From Caulobacteraceae bacterium (lineage in GTDB: Bacteria > Pseudomonadota > Alphaproteobacteria > Caulobacterales > Caulobacteraceae): DNA of 64,000 nt. Location: the NCBI GenBank assembly GCA_947475735.1, contig CANJLQ010000004.1, positions 124,001 to 188,000 of the forward strand, given 5' to 3'. Made by a program: the position numbers and the translations under genes. Positions within the stretch are counted from its first letter, which is position 1. Each line of letters opens with the position of its first letter. The notes under the pieces were generated by a model. It was not told the DNA's origin. It ran no database searches and worked only from the letters and a program-made list of their open reading frames with translations. Of the stretch, positions 22,031-34,215 are shown in pieces.

Positions 22031-25000
22031 ATGCGTAGCACCCTCAGCGTTCGGACTCGCTGCCTCATTGGCGTCGGCCTTGCAGCCTTGATGGCCAGCC
22101 CAGCGCTGGCTCAGGACCCGGGCGACGTGACCGAAGTTGAAGAGATCGTCGTCACCGGCTCGCGCCTGAGCACCGGCTCTGTGCTGGAGGCCGCCCAGCC
22201 GGTCCAGGTTCTCAGCAGCGAGGCGATCGCGGCCCAGGGCACGGTGGCCATCGCCGACATTCTGGACACCCTACCCGCGCTTCTCAGCTCGACCAGCTCG
22301 GCCCAGGCCAACGGCAACCAGGCGACGCTGAACCTTCGCGGCCTGGGCAGCAACCGGACGCTGGTGCTGGTCAACGGCCGGCGTCATGTGCCGGGCGTTC
22401 CGGGCTCTGCCGCGGTGGATGTCTCGACCATTCCGTCCAGCCTGATCGAACGGGTCGATCTGCTGACGGGCGGGGCCTCGGCCATCTACGGCTCGGACGC
22501 CGTCTCGGGCGTGGTCAACTTCATCATCAAGGACGATTTCGAGGGCCAGGACTACACCGTTCAGGCCGGTCTGTCGGCCGAGGGCGACGCCGAGGAATTC
22601 TTCGCCTCGGCCGTGTTCGGTCGGAACTTCGCTGACGACCGGGGCAACATCACCCTGGCGCTCGAGGGGTATGATCGCTCCGCCGTCTTTTATGGCGATC
22701 GGCCCTTCACTGCGGGGAATTTCCTGGCCGACGACTATCCCAACCCCGAGCTGTTCTTCCAGCAGGGCGATCCGCTGCCCCCGGGACAGCGCGCCCTCGG
22801 TCGGACCATCCTGGTCGGCACCAATCCGCGCTTCGCCAATACGGATCCCGCTCTGGTCGCGCGCGCGCGGGCGGCCCGGGCCCGTGCCTTCATCAACCGC
22901 CCGACGTTCGACGTGTCCAGCACAAGCGGCCTGATCGGCTTCGACACTGACGGCAGCGGCTTCTCGGCGCCCGCCCGGTTCCTGTCCACCTTCCAGGACA
23001 TCGACCGCGACGGCGTCAACGACTGCAACGAAAGCCGGGCCGGTCGCGAGGGCTACGGGTGCTACGTCATCGATCCGGTCACGGGCCAGGTCCGGCCGTT
23101 CGTTGACGGCATCTACGCGGGGGGCATCAACCAGTCCGGCGGCGACGGCGCCGGCCAGACCTTCGATGGACAGTCACTGGTTCCGGACGAGCGCCAGTTC
23201 TCGGCGAATGTGTTCCTGAACTACGAGGTCAACCCGGCGTTCACGGCCTACACGGAGCTGAAAGCCGTTCATACCGAGGCCTCCAGCTACAATCCCTACA
23301 ACACCTTCGACGACTCGATTCCGATCTCGCTCGACAACCCGTTCATCCCGGCCGCGATCCGCGGGATCATCAATGCGGAGATCGCGGCGGATCCGTCGAT
23401 CGCGAGCGTCGCCCGGGTGCTTCTGGGCCGCGACAACATTGACCTGTTCGACCCCGAGATCACGGACGAGCGCCAGACCTATCGCGCGGTCGTCGGGGCC
23501 CGCGGCGATCTTGGCTGGAACCTGTCCTACGACCTGTCGCTGAACTATGGACGCACCGAGGGTGAATCGGCCTCGGAAACCCGGCTGGAGGATCGCTACT
23601 TCTCGGCCATCGACGCCGTCGTGGCTCCGAACGGCCAGATTGTCTGCCGGTCCACGCTGAATCCGACCGCGCGGCCGAGGAAGGGCCAGCTGGGCCCCAA
23701 TCCGGGCGGTCTGATCGACTTCAACACCTTCACGCCCGGCGCCAACTCGCCGTGCCGTCCGCTGAACCTGTTCGGCCTGAACAACTCCAGCCAGGAGGCC
23801 CGGGACTTCATCGGATACTCGGCCGTGGACAACTTCACGATCGAGCAGACGGTCGTTACCGGTATTCTGACGGGCAACACGGCCGAGTTCTTCGAACTGC
23901 CCGGCGGTCCCATCGGCTTCGTCGTCGGCGGCGAGTACCGCAAGGAAGAAAGCGTCTTCGACGGCGACGACTTCGTCAACGCCGGCTTCAACTTCGAAAG
24001 CCGCACCGTCGCCGACGTCAGCGGCGAGTTCGACGTTCAGGAAGCCTTCGCCGAAATCCGCGTCCCTCTGCTGGCCGATCTGCCGTTTGCCCACGAGCTG
24101 ACCGCGACCGGAGCCATCCGGGTGGGCGAATACTCGACCGTCGGCTCCACCACCACCTGGAAATACGATCTGCTGTGGTCCCCGATCCCCGACATCCGCT
24201 TCCGCGGCGGTCAGGCCCTGACAGTGCGGGCACCCAACATCGCGGAGCTGTTCTCACCGATCACCACCTTCAACGCCCGGCCGATCGACCCGTGCGACGA
24301 GAACAACATCCGTCTGGGACCGAACCCGGCCCAGCGGCTGATCAACTGCCGCGCCGACGGAATTCCGGCCGGCTTCACCGACCCCCTGACCAGCCAGTTC
24401 GCCGGCCGGACGGGGGGCAATCCCAATCTGACCGAAGAAGAATCCGAAAGCTTCACCTACGGCGTGGTTCTGCAGCCGCGCTTCATCCCGGACCTGTCGA
24501 TCACCATCGACTACTACAATGTCGAGATCAGCAACGCGATCGCGGCCGTCACGACCCAGGACATCGTCGACAGCTGCTACGACGGGCCGAACCTGCAAAG
24601 CGTCTTCTGCGGCCAGTTCACCCGCAATCGGAACTCGGCCTCGCCGACCTTCCTCGGCTTCAACTCGATCACCACCACGCAGCTGAACTTCGCCGGCCTG
24701 GAGGCGTCGGGCATCGACTTCAACGTCAACTACGGGTTCGACTTCGCCGACTTCGGCCGGCCCTCCTTGGGGGATATCGGCCTGTCGGTCGGCGGCACCT
24801 ACGTCGAGGATCGCAACAACTTCCCCTTCGCCACCGATCCGAACCGGCCGAACCCGGTCGAGGGGGAGCTGAACAACCCGGAATGGGCCCTGAACGCGGG
24901 CGTGCGCTGGAGCATCGGCGACTTCACGATCAACACCAGCCACCAGTACCTTGGCGAACAAGGCCTGCCGGCGGTCGAGATCGAGAATGCCCAGAACTTC

Positions 25001-25186
25001 ACCCTGGCGTTCGCCGACGAGATCTGGATCCACGACGCCTCGGTGCGTTGGGATGTGTCGGACCAGCACTCTGTCACCTTCGGCATCAACAACGTCACCA
25101 ACGAAGAGCCCTTCATTGCCTCGGTGGCTACGCCGGTTTCGGCGATCGGCCGCTACTTCTTCCTGCGGGTCTCGGCCTCCTACTAG
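22031..25186 (+). CDS. TonB-dependent outer-membrane receptor (2)
   Basis: 1051 residues. ATG 22031 is chosen because AAGGA lies 7 nt before it and it opens directly into a signal peptide ending ALAQ; an in-frame TTG at 22010 is unlikely. After DVTEVEEIVVTGSRL comes the plug (IADILDTLPALL, LRGLGSNRTLVLVNGRRHV, LTGGASAIYGSDAVSGVVNFII) and the barrel, ending in YFFLRVSASY. Same architecture as receptor 1, including a PCDENNIRLGPNPAQRLINC loop, so the two are divergent paralogues. Ligand unknown. A strong terminator follows. Confidence 0.95.
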   Translation: MRSTLSVRTRCLIGVGLAALMASPALAQDPGDVTEVEEIVVTGSRLSTGSVLEAAQPVQVLSSEAIAAQGTVAIADILDTLPALLSSTSSAQANGNQATLNLRGLGSNRTLVLVNGRRHVPGVPGSAAVDVSTIPSSLIERVDLLTGGASAIYGSDAVSGVVNFIIKDDFEGQDYTVQAGLSAEGDAEEFFASAVFGRNFADDRGNITLALEGYDRSAVFYGDRPFTAGNFLADDYPNPELFFQQGDPLPPGQRALGRTILVGTNPRFANTDPALVARARAARARAFINRPTFDVSSTSGLIGFDTDGSGFSAPARFLSTFQDIDRDGVNDCNESRAGREGYGCYVIDPVTGQVRPFVDGIYAGGINQSGGDGAGQTFDGQSLVPDERQFSANVFLNYEVNPAFTAYTELKAVHTEASSYNPYNTFDDSIPISLDNPFIPAAIRGIINAEIAADPSIASVARVLLGRDNIDLFDPEITDERQTYRAVVGARGDLGWNLSYDLSLNYGRTEGESASETRLEDRYFSAIDAVVAPNGQIVCRSTLNPTARPRKGQLGPNPGGLIDFNTFTPGANSPCRPLNLFGLNNSSQEARDFIGYSAVDNFTIEQTVVTGILTGNTAEFFELPGGPIGFVVGGEYRKEESVFDGDDFVNAGFNFESRTVADVSGEFDVQEAFAEIRVPLLADLPFAHELTATGAIRVGEYSTVGSTTTWKYDLLWSPIPDIRFRGGQALTVRAPNIAELFSPITTFNARPIDPCDENNIRLGPNPAQRLINCRADGIPAGFTDPLTSQFAGRTGGNPNLTEEESESFTYGVVLQPRFIPDLSITIDYYNVEISNAIAAVTTQDIVDSCYDGPNLQSVFCGQFTRNRNSASPTFLGFNSITTTQLNFAGLEASGIDFNVNYGFDFADFGRPSLGDIGLSVGGTYVEDRNNFPFATDPNRPNPVEGELNNPEWALNAGVRWSIGDFTINTSHQYLGEQGLPAVEIENAQNFTLAFADEIWIHDASVRWDVSDQHSVTFGINNVTNEEPFIASVATPVSAIGRYFFLRVSASY

Positions 25187-25208
25187 GCCTGCGTCCAACG
25201 ACGACGAA

Positions 25209-25240
25209 GGTCCCCAGGGTCTCGCCCTGGGGACCTTTTT
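25209..25240 (+). terminator. rho-independent terminator after TonB receptor 2
   Basis: Perfect 11-bp stem GGTCCCCAGGG (25209-25219) with CCCTGGGGACC (25225-25235), loop TCTCG, followed immediately by TTTTT (25236-25240). The strongest terminator in the window. The remaining 175 bp before the next gene show nothing recognisable. Confidence 0.95.
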
Positions 25241-25415
25241 CATTTCCAGCCGTCCGGAGACCCGCGGGCCACCGATCAAGCGCGAGCTCCGCCGCCGCGC
25301 CACCTTGCGCCCACCGGCCACCCTCTCTAAACGGGCCGCTTAGCCGACAACCTGCACCGCCCGGCGACGCCTCCCTTGGCGCCGCGGGGTTTCCGCGCGC
25401 GAGAAAGACCGCCCC

Positions 25416-25730
25416 TTGCACGACGACGCCATCAGCCATGAGGACCGCGACGCCATGATCCGCGCCGCCCTGGCCGAGCATGGCGACACGGGCGTCACCC
25501 CGCGCCACACCCTGTTCTTCTTCCACGGCGACGGCGACCACGACGACCTGAACGAGGTCGCGCGCCGCGCCGGCTTCCTGACGCGCGGTCAGGACGACGC
25601 CACCATTCTTGAAACGACCATGGCGGTGGACGAGGCGTCCTTCGCCCCGGTCAGCGCCATGATGCAATCCTGGGCCGCGGCCTTCCAGCTGGACTACGAC
25701 GGCTGGGAGTGCGCGGTCGTGACCAACTAG
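25416..25730 (+). CDS. RraB-family protein (regulator of ribonuclease E activity B)
   Basis: 104 residues if started at TTG 25416; an in-frame ATG at 25455 would give 91 residues, and the start is unresolved. Pattern: helical N terminus (AMIRAALAEHG), RHTLFFFHGDGDHDDLNEVARRAGF, then FAPVSAMMQSWAAAFQLDYDGWECAVV. The DYDGWECAV ending and ferredoxin-like order match the RraB family, which in E. coli binds RNase E. Only 12 bp separate it from carB, with AGGGAGG between, so the two are probably cotranscribed. Confidence 0.72.
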   Translation: MHDDAISHEDRDAMIRAALAEHGDTGVTPRHTLFFFHGDGDHDDLNEVARRAGFLTRGQDDATILETTMAVDEASFAPVSAMMQSWAAAFQLDYDGWECAVVTN

Positions 25731-25742
25731 AGGGAGGCTGAG

Positions 25743-29048
<3,306 letters not shown>

Positions 29049-29074
29049 CCCCCGACGGGGTCAGGTCGTAGCCC

Positions 29075-30238
29075 TCACACAAGGCCATCCAGTGAGGGGG
29101 CCTCGCCGGCGCTGGCCGGAAAGACGCGCGCATCCAGCGCGGCGCGATCGACGCCCAGATGATCGCGCAGCACACCCTTGAACACCGAACGCACGTCCAG
29201 CGCCGGGGCCAGGTCGCGGGCCTCGAACAGGCGGTTGTCCGCCAGCGTCGGCCAGTCGCCGATCATGCCGCCGGACCTCAGCGCGCCGCCCGCCATCAGC
29301 AAGGCCGAGCCTGTGCCGTGGTCGGTGCCGCCGGTGCCGTTGGCGCGCGCCGTGCGGCCGAACTCGGTGGCGATGACCACGACCGTCCGGTCCCAGTCTT
29401 CGCCCAGGCCGGTACGCAGGCCCGCGACCACCTGATCCAGGCCGGTCAGTCGCGCCTGCAGCTGGCCCACCTGACGCGCATGGGTGTCCCAGCCGTCGAC
29501 GGACAGGGCGACCACGTCGGCGCCGTCCGGCCCCGTCATCAGTCGGGCGACCGCCTGGCCCAGACCGGCGACGTCGTTGCGGGCCAGGCGGGCGTCGCCG
29601 CCCATGGCCATGGCCTGGGCCTCGGTCTGCAGGCCGGCCGCCAGGTTCTCGGCCAGCATGCGGTCCTCGACATAGAGGTCCTGTAGCAGGGAGGCGATCC
29701 TGTCCTCGGAGCCCGTGCGGCCACCGGGAGCCCAGCTGGAGGTCGCGGCCGACCCGCGCAGAATCAGCGGTGTCTGGGCCCCGATCGACAGGCCCTTCAG
29801 CCCGCCGGTCGCCGCCAGCGCACGGTTCAGCCAGCCGTCGGTCTGTTGCCGCAGACCCTCGCCGCCGTTCTCCAGCACGTCCTGGGCGTCGAAGTGCGAG
29901 CGGACCCTCACGGGGATGGCGACCGCCGGGGCGAACCGCAGATGTCCTTGTCCGTGCAAGGCATGAAGACCGGCGAGCGAGGGATGCAGGCCAAAGCCGT
30001 CGGACAGCGTCAGGCTGTTCTCGATCGCCAGGGCGCCGCGCAGAGGGCGATAGTTCGGATCGGTCGTCGGCACGACCACGGACAGGCCGTCCATGGCGCC
30101 CCGGGCGATGACGACGACCAGCTTGTTGCGGGGTCCCGCGGCGCTCTGGGCCCCCGTCTGACCGGCGAAGGCCAGGCTGACCCCGGCGGCCGAGGCCCCC
30201 AGCAGGAAGCGGCGGGTGAGATCGGGGGAACGGGTCAT
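29075..30238 (-). CDS. DUF1501 domain-containing exported protein
   Basis: 387 residues. The N terminus RRFLLGASAAGVSLAFAGQTGAQ is a Tat-type signal (twin Arg, hydrophobic stretch, AxA-like end). DUF1501 belongs to the alkaline-phosphatase/sulfatase-like superfamily: VVVIARGAMDGLSVVVP at the start, LSVDGWDTHARQVGQL and VVVIATEFGRTARANGTGGTDHGTGSALLMAGG carry conserved metal-site-like residues. ATG overlaps the DUF1800 stop by 4 nt, the usual pair order. Role of the pair is uncharacterised; exported hydrolase is inference. Confidence 0.92.
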   Translation of the reverse strand: MTRSPDLTRRFLLGASAAGVSLAFAGQTGAQSAAGPRNKLVVVIARGAMDGLSVVVPTTDPNYRPLRGALAIENSLTLSDGFGLHPSLAGLHALHGQGHLRFAPAVAIPVRVRSHFDAQDVLENGGEGLRQQTDGWLNRALAATGGLKGLSIGAQTPLILRGSAATSSWAPGGRTGSEDRIASLLQDLYVEDRMLAENLAAGLQTEAQAMAMGGDARLARNDVAGLGQAVARLMTGPDGADVVALSVDGWDTHARQVGQLQARLTGLDQVVAGLRTGLGEDWDRTVVVIATEFGRTARANGTGGTDHGTGSALLMAGGALRSGGMIGDWPTLADNRLFEARDLAPALDVRSVFKGVLRDHLGVDRAALDARVFPASAGEAPSLDGLV

Positions 30239-31758
30239 CGGCGCTGAAACTCCGGCGACATGAGGAACAGGGTGAGCGCCTCGGGGCGGCTCTCGGCGCG
30301 GGCCACGGCCAGGCGCGTCCGCTCGCCGAGTCGAGGCCCCAGGGCGGCGGCGGCGGTCGCGTTCGGGTCGGCCGCCTGGGCCCGATCGGCGGCGCTGCGA
30401 GACCAGTCCAGCCGCTTGACCAGGGCGTCCGGCCCCGCCCAGTCGGCGGCCGTGTCGGGCCAGCCCTCAGGCGAGGGCGCGCTCTGCGGCGGCTGGCCCA
30501 TGGCGATCAGGGCCTGGCGCAGCGGCTGGACCTGCCGGGGCTCCGTGCCGAACGCCCGGTGCGCCGAGACGATGAACTCATAGGGCGTCTTGATCTTGGT
30601 AGGCGCGGGCTCCCACGCTTCCGGGGCCGCGATCAGGGCACCGGCCACCACCGACAGGTCGCCGCCTGAGGTCGTCCAGGCGCGCTCAAGAGCGGCCACG
30701 AGCGCGGGGGACGGCGTGTCGGAGACGAAATGGGCGGCGATCTTCCTGGACAGTCCGCGCGCGGTCTCGGGACGGTTGGCCAGGTCCGTCAGGATGGCCT
30801 CGCCCTGAGCGCGTCCGGTGTCGGGATAGCGCTGACCCAGCACCGTGCGCTCGCCCGGCTCATGCACGACAGGGCGATAGACGAAGCCGTTCGGCCCTGG
30901 CTCGCCCGCGATCGCCTGGGTCATGGCGCGGCGTCCGCGACCTCCACCGCGGCCCGCCGCGCCGGCGTCTCTCCCCGCAGGAATCGACCAGCCGGTCAGG
31001 GCGCGGGCGAACTCGGTGACGTCGCCCTGGGTGTATCCGGCGTCCGAGCCGACGGTGTGCAGCTCCATGATCTCGCGGGCCAGGTTCTCGTTCAGCCCCG
31101 CGTCCCGCCTCTGCCCCGCGACGCTGTTCGGACCCACCGATTGGGCCTGATCCAGATACAGCAGCATCGCCGGATGCTGTTCGGCGGCCAGGGCCAGGGT
31201 TTCGAACCGGCCGAACACATGGGGCCGGATGGCCTCGCGCTCATGGGCGTCCAGGAAGATCGCGGCCTGGAACTTGGTGGCCGAGACGGTGAAGTGGTTG
31301 GCCCAGAAGATCGCCCATCGCTCAGCGAACCCGTCGGCCGTCGTCGCGCCGAGACGCGCCCGAGCCAGGAAGGCCTCGGCCGCCGCCCGGTTCAGCGCCT
31401 GACGGCTCTCTCGCCGCGCATCGAAGGCGGCCTGCGCGGCGGGATCCGTCGGGCGGGCCCCCTCCGTCGCCATGACGGACGGCGCCGGTGTGTCCGTCGC
31501 CGCCTCTGGAGCGGTCCCGGCCGGTCGCCGGGTCGTCCGTCGATCTTGACCGGCCTGTCGATAGGCGAGGAAGGCCTGCAGCTGGTCGGTCGAGGATGGG
31601 AACGCGCCCGCCGGCGCCGGCGCTCCGGAGGGCCGCACCTGCGCCGCGAGCCATCCCCGGGGATCGGCGGCGACGCGGTCGATCTCTCCGGGTCTCGCCC
31701 CCATTCCGAACCGGCTCAGGGCGATGGCGGCGTTCAGGGTGTTCGCGTTCTGCGCCAT
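30235..31758 (-). CDS. DUF1800 family protein
   Basis: 507 residues. Typical opening ALSRFGMGARPGEIDRV and core segments WAIFWANHFTVS, REIMELHTVGSDAGYTQGDVTEFARALTGW and KIAAHFVSDTPSPALV, ending LTLFLMSPEFQRR. No obvious cleavable signal peptide, unlike its partner. DUF1800-DUF1501 pairs are widespread in Proteobacteria and Planctomycetes with no settled function. It is the first gene of the two-gene unit; the 140 bp upstream hold an inverted repeat (see next entry). Confidence 0.92.
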   Translation of the reverse strand: MAQNANTLNAAIALSRFGMGARPGEIDRVAADPRGWLAAQVRPSGAPAPAGAFPSSTDQLQAFLAYRQAGQDRRTTRRPAGTAPEAATDTPAPSVMATEGARPTDPAAQAAFDARRESRQALNRAAAEAFLARARLGATTADGFAERWAIFWANHFTVSATKFQAAIFLDAHEREAIRPHVFGRFETLALAAEQHPAMLLYLDQAQSVGPNSVAGQRRDAGLNENLAREIMELHTVGSDAGYTQGDVTEFARALTGWSIPAGRDAGAAGRGGGRGRRAMTQAIAGEPGPNGFVYRPVVHEPGERTVLGQRYPDTGRAQGEAILTDLANRPETARGLSRKIAAHFVSDTPSPALVAALERAWTTSGGDLSVVAGALIAAPEAWEPAPTKIKTPYEFIVSAHRAFGTEPRQVQPLRQALIAMGQPPQSAPSPEGWPDTAADWAGPDALVKRLDWSRSAADRAQAADPNATAAAALGPRLGERTRLAVARAESRPEALTLFLMSPEFQRR

Positions 31759-31838
31759 GTCTCGCGTCCCGTCCGATCCCGTTCGATGGAAATCAAACGG
31801 AGATCGGGGGCCGATCCGTCGATCGGTGCGAGGAACCA

Positions 31839-31882
31839 GAGCGAACGGGTCGGGCGGGCAAGCTCACGCGACCCGTTCGCTC
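31839..31882. terminator. long inverted repeat between TraB/GumN and DUF1800 genes
   Basis: A perfect 14-bp inverted repeat, GAGCGAACGGGTCG (31839-31852) and CGACCCGTTCGCTC (31869-31882), with a 16-nt loop. It lies just after the stop of the TraB/GumN gene and before DUF1800, both leftward, so it probably ends the TraB/GumN transcript. No T-run, so termination strength is uncertain. Confidence 0.5.
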
Positions 31883-31898
31883 GCCCGGAGCGCCCCCG

Positions 31899-32858
31899 TC
31901 ACTGGCGCGTGACGGTGACGCCTCGATCCTCCAGAATCGCCTGCACGCTTTCGTCGCCGGCCAGATGACCCGCGCCGACGGCGATGAAGACCGTGCCGGA
32001 ACCGGCCAGCATCGTCTGGATCTGATCGGCCCAGTTGCGGTTCCGGCGAACGAAGATGGCGTCGTAGAGCTCAGGGGCCTCGGACCGGGTCTCGGCGATC
32101 ACGAGACGGTTCACGCCCTCGACGTCACCGGTCGCCCAGGCATCGGACATCTGGTTCAGCAGGATCTCGGCCTCGGAGAAATCCTCGAGCGACGATCGCA
32201 GCATGTCGAGCTGGGCCTCCTCGCTGAGATTGGCGATGAAGCCGACCTGTTCGGCCAGTGTCTCGAGGCCCTTGACCGGCTTGCCCGCCGCATTGGCGCG
32301 CGCGATCAGGATGCGGTCCACGCCGGCCTGCGGGTCGAAGCCCGCCTTGACGATGCCCGCGACCGCCAGCTGGAGCGAGGCGAGCCAGGGACGCAGCGGA
32401 TCCAGCTGGGCGCCGCTGGACCCCAGGGCCTTGGCGGCGGTGTCCAGCGTCGCGAACTCCTCGGAGGTCAGCAGGCTGGAGAGCGGGCGGTCCGGCGATA
32501 TGCCCAGCTGCTGGACGATGGGGCCGATGGCGGACTGGTCGTCGGGGTTCTCGACCTCGAACCAGACCTCGGAGGCGCTGTCGAAGGCCCGGTCGACCTT
32601 GGCGCTGCCCCAGGCCGTGGTGGGCCGCAGCAGGTGGAAGGTGCCGTAGAGATAGATCGTCGAATCGGCGTCCGAGACGACCCACAGGGCCGGGCCCTCG
32701 CCCTGGGCGACGGGGATGGCCGGGGCGGCTGTCTGGGCGAAGGCGTCGGCGGGCGCCGAGACCAGCAAGGTCACGGTCAGGCCGAGGCCGAGGGCGGCGC
32801 CGGCGGCCGTGCGGCCGAGACGGGCGGCGGAGGTCTTCAGGTGATGGGCGAGGGTCAT
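31899..32858 (-). CDS. TraB/GumN family protein, exported
   Basis: 319 residues. Signal peptide of about 40 residues (basic start, hydrophobic core, ADAFAQ). TraB/GumN features: IYLYGTFHLL near residue 68, where the GxxH motif is the proposed metal-binding element, VWFEVENPDD, and the C-terminal FIAVGAGHLAGDESVQAILEDRGV with the second GxxH. Fold is related to Tiki-type metalloproteases; a peptidase role is inference. Upstream lies the membrane/XRE operon on the same strand, 64 bp away. Confidence 0.9.
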   Translation of the reverse strand: MTLAHHLKTSAARLGRTAAGAALGLGLTVTLLVSAPADAFAQTAAPAIPVAQGEGPALWVVSDADSTIYLYGTFHLLRPTTAWGSAKVDRAFDSASEVWFEVENPDDQSAIGPIVQQLGISPDRPLSSLLTSEEFATLDTAAKALGSSGAQLDPLRPWLASLQLAVAGIVKAGFDPQAGVDRILIARANAAGKPVKGLETLAEQVGFIANLSEEAQLDMLRSSLEDFSEAEILLNQMSDAWATGDVEGVNRLVIAETRSEAPELYDAIFVRRNRNWADQIQTMLAGSGTVFIAVGAGHLAGDESVQAILEDRGVTVTRQ

Positions 32859-32922
32859 CGATCCGATCCTTTCGATCAGGGGAACAGGCGTTGGAGGCGG
32901 GGAGAAGGCGGGAAGGAGGGCG

Positions 32923-33510
32923 TCAGGTGATGCCGCGTCGCGCCGAGGCGACGATCGAGGCCAGCAGATAGACCGCCATGAGAATGCCGGTCAGGGCCCA
33001 TCCGCTGATGGTCTCCACCAGGCCGAGGCGTTCGGCGGCGGCGTAGAGGAACAGGGCCGTCTGGAGCGCCCAGAAGGCCATGGCCGAGGTTTCCGACATG
33101 ACCTGGCGAAGCATTTCGTCGGCCCGCCGCCACAGCAGGACGTTGGCGACGGTCTGCGCCGCCAGAAGCACGACCACCCCCCCGAACACGACATCCGGGC
33201 TGGCGAAGGCCGGCGCGTACATCGGAGCGAGCAGCATGACTCCGGCCAGCAGGAAGACGACGATCTGGAGGATGCCGCAGCCCTTCGGCACCGTCGAGGG
33301 CCGGGTCGCCATGACGACCGCGCTCAGGATGCCGACGGCGAGCAGGGCGACGGCCATGGCCGCCGCCAGGACGTCCGGCCAGGGGGCCGCGTCGTCCTTG
33401 AACAGCTGGGCCATGCCGTAGCCGCACAGGGCGCCGAGCCCGCCCAGGACGACGATCCCGCCGATCTTCTGGGCGAGGGACTGGGGACGGTCTGCGGTTT
33501 GGGACATCAT
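32923..33510 (-). CDS. multi-pass membrane protein downstream of XRE gene
   Basis: 195 residues with about six hydrophobic segments (near residues 15-35, 45-67, 78-100, 108-125, 145-160, 167-187). Start at 33510 or the adjacent ATG 33507. Contains basic loop LLWRRADEMLRQVMSETSAMAFWALQTALFLYAAAERLG, reminiscent of small membrane proteins that accompany YozG-type XRE regulators. It begins 4 bp after the XRE stop, so the genes are coupled. Function unknown. Confidence 0.8.
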   Translation of the reverse strand: MMSQTADRPQSLAQKIGGIVVLGGLGALCGYGMAQLFKDDAAPWPDVLAAAMAVALLAVGILSAVVMATRPSTVPKGCGILQIVVFLLAGVMLLAPMYAPAFASPDVVFGGVVVLLAAQTVANVLLWRRADEMLRQVMSETSAMAFWALQTALFLYAAAERLGLVETISGWALTGILMAVYLLASIVASARRGIT

Positions 33511-33514
33511 GATC

Positions 33515-33712
33515 TCAGGCTCCTGTGTCCGAGAAGATGGATTCGATGGGTTGGGCGAAGACGCGGGCGATCTTGAAGGCCAGAGGCAGGGACGGGTCGT
33601 AGCGGCCGGTTTCCAGGGCGTTGACGGTCTGGCGCGAGACCCCCAGGGCCGCGGCCAGGTCGGCCTGGCTCCAGTCGCGCTCGGCGCGCAGGACCTTGAG
33701 ACGGTTGTTCAT
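33515..33712 (-). CDS. short XRE-family (Cro-like) regulator
   Basis: 65 residues, consisting only of a helix-turn-helix: NNRLKVLRAERDWSQADLAAALGVSRQTVNALETGRYDPSLPLAFKIARVFAQPIESIF. The QADLAxxLGVSRQTVNxxExGRYxPS pattern is the widespread YozG-like single-domain regulator, usually next to a multi-pass membrane protein of unknown function. Here it lies between two such genes with 4-bp spacings, and the operon promoter is overlapped by a palindrome, so autoregulation is likely. ATG 33712-33710 starts directly at the domain. Confidence 0.92.
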   Translation of the reverse strand: MNNRLKVLRAERDWSQADLAAALGVSRQTVNALETGRYDPSLPLAFKIARVFAQPIESIFSDTGA

Positions 33713-33716
33713 GGGA

Positions 33717-34145
33717 TCACCGCCGCCGCAGCCACCAGACGGCCCAGGCAACGCCGTAGCCGATCATCTGGGCCACCCCGATGATGGCGGCCCCGCCCAG
33801 CAACAGGTCTTGAGGATCCGCCGTCAGGGACGCCTCGGCGCCATAGGCCAGGGTGAACAGGGCGACCGCCCCCAGCGATCCGCCGAAGGTCGAGCCCCAG
33901 TACCAGGCCCATTTGTGCGCCTCCTGCGCCGCCTCATCCAGGCCGCGCCACCAGCGGGCGCAGGCCCAGACCCCGATCGCCATGGCCAGGCCGACGGTGC
34001 CGGCGACGATGGCCGGGGCAGCCGGGCCGCTGTCGCCGAAGGCGGCCGAGACCCCGCCGGCGATGATGCCGGCCAGGACACAGACCCCCATGACGACCCC
34101 ATACCGGGCCAAGGGACGTTCGGACACGCTTACCTCCGCAGTCAT
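33717..34145 (-). CDS. multi-pass membrane protein upstream of XRE gene
   Basis: 142 residues with four hydrophobic segments. A cytosolic loop RWWRGLDEAAQEAHKWAWYWGSTFGG lies between the second and third. The WRxLDEAAxEAHKWAWYWG pattern is a recurrent small family in Caulobacterales and Sphingomonads. GTG 34148 or TTG 34157 are alternative starts; ATG 34145 is taken. First gene of the membrane-XRE-membrane operon. Function unknown. Confidence 0.8.
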   Translation of the reverse strand: MTAEVSVSERPLARYGVVMGVCVLAGIIAGGVSAAFGDSGPAAPAIVAGTVGLAMAIGVWACARWWRGLDEAAQEAHKWAWYWGSTFGGSLGAVALFTLAYGAEASLTADPQDLLLGGAAIIGVAQMIGYGVAWAVWWLRRR

Positions 34146-34167
34146 CACGACAAACAACTCCGCCTGA

Positions 34168-34206
34168 ATGACAAGGATGTTTTACATCACTCCTCGGCGC
34201 TGTCAA
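34168..34206 (-). promoter_or_regulatory. promoter and operator-like palindrome of the XRE operon
   Basis: On the minus strand TTGACA (34206-34201), 16 nt, TAAAAC (34184-34179) form a good sigma-70 promoter. Overlapping the -10, ATGACAAGGATGTTTTACAT (34168-34187) is an imperfect palindrome with outer ATGACAA/TTTTACAT arms, a plausible operator for the XRE protein. Another TGACAAGG copy lies farther upstream near 34209-34216, inverted relative to the CCTTGTCA of the palindrome. Assignment is by pattern. Confidence 0.5.
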
Positions 34207-34215
34207 GCGACCTTG

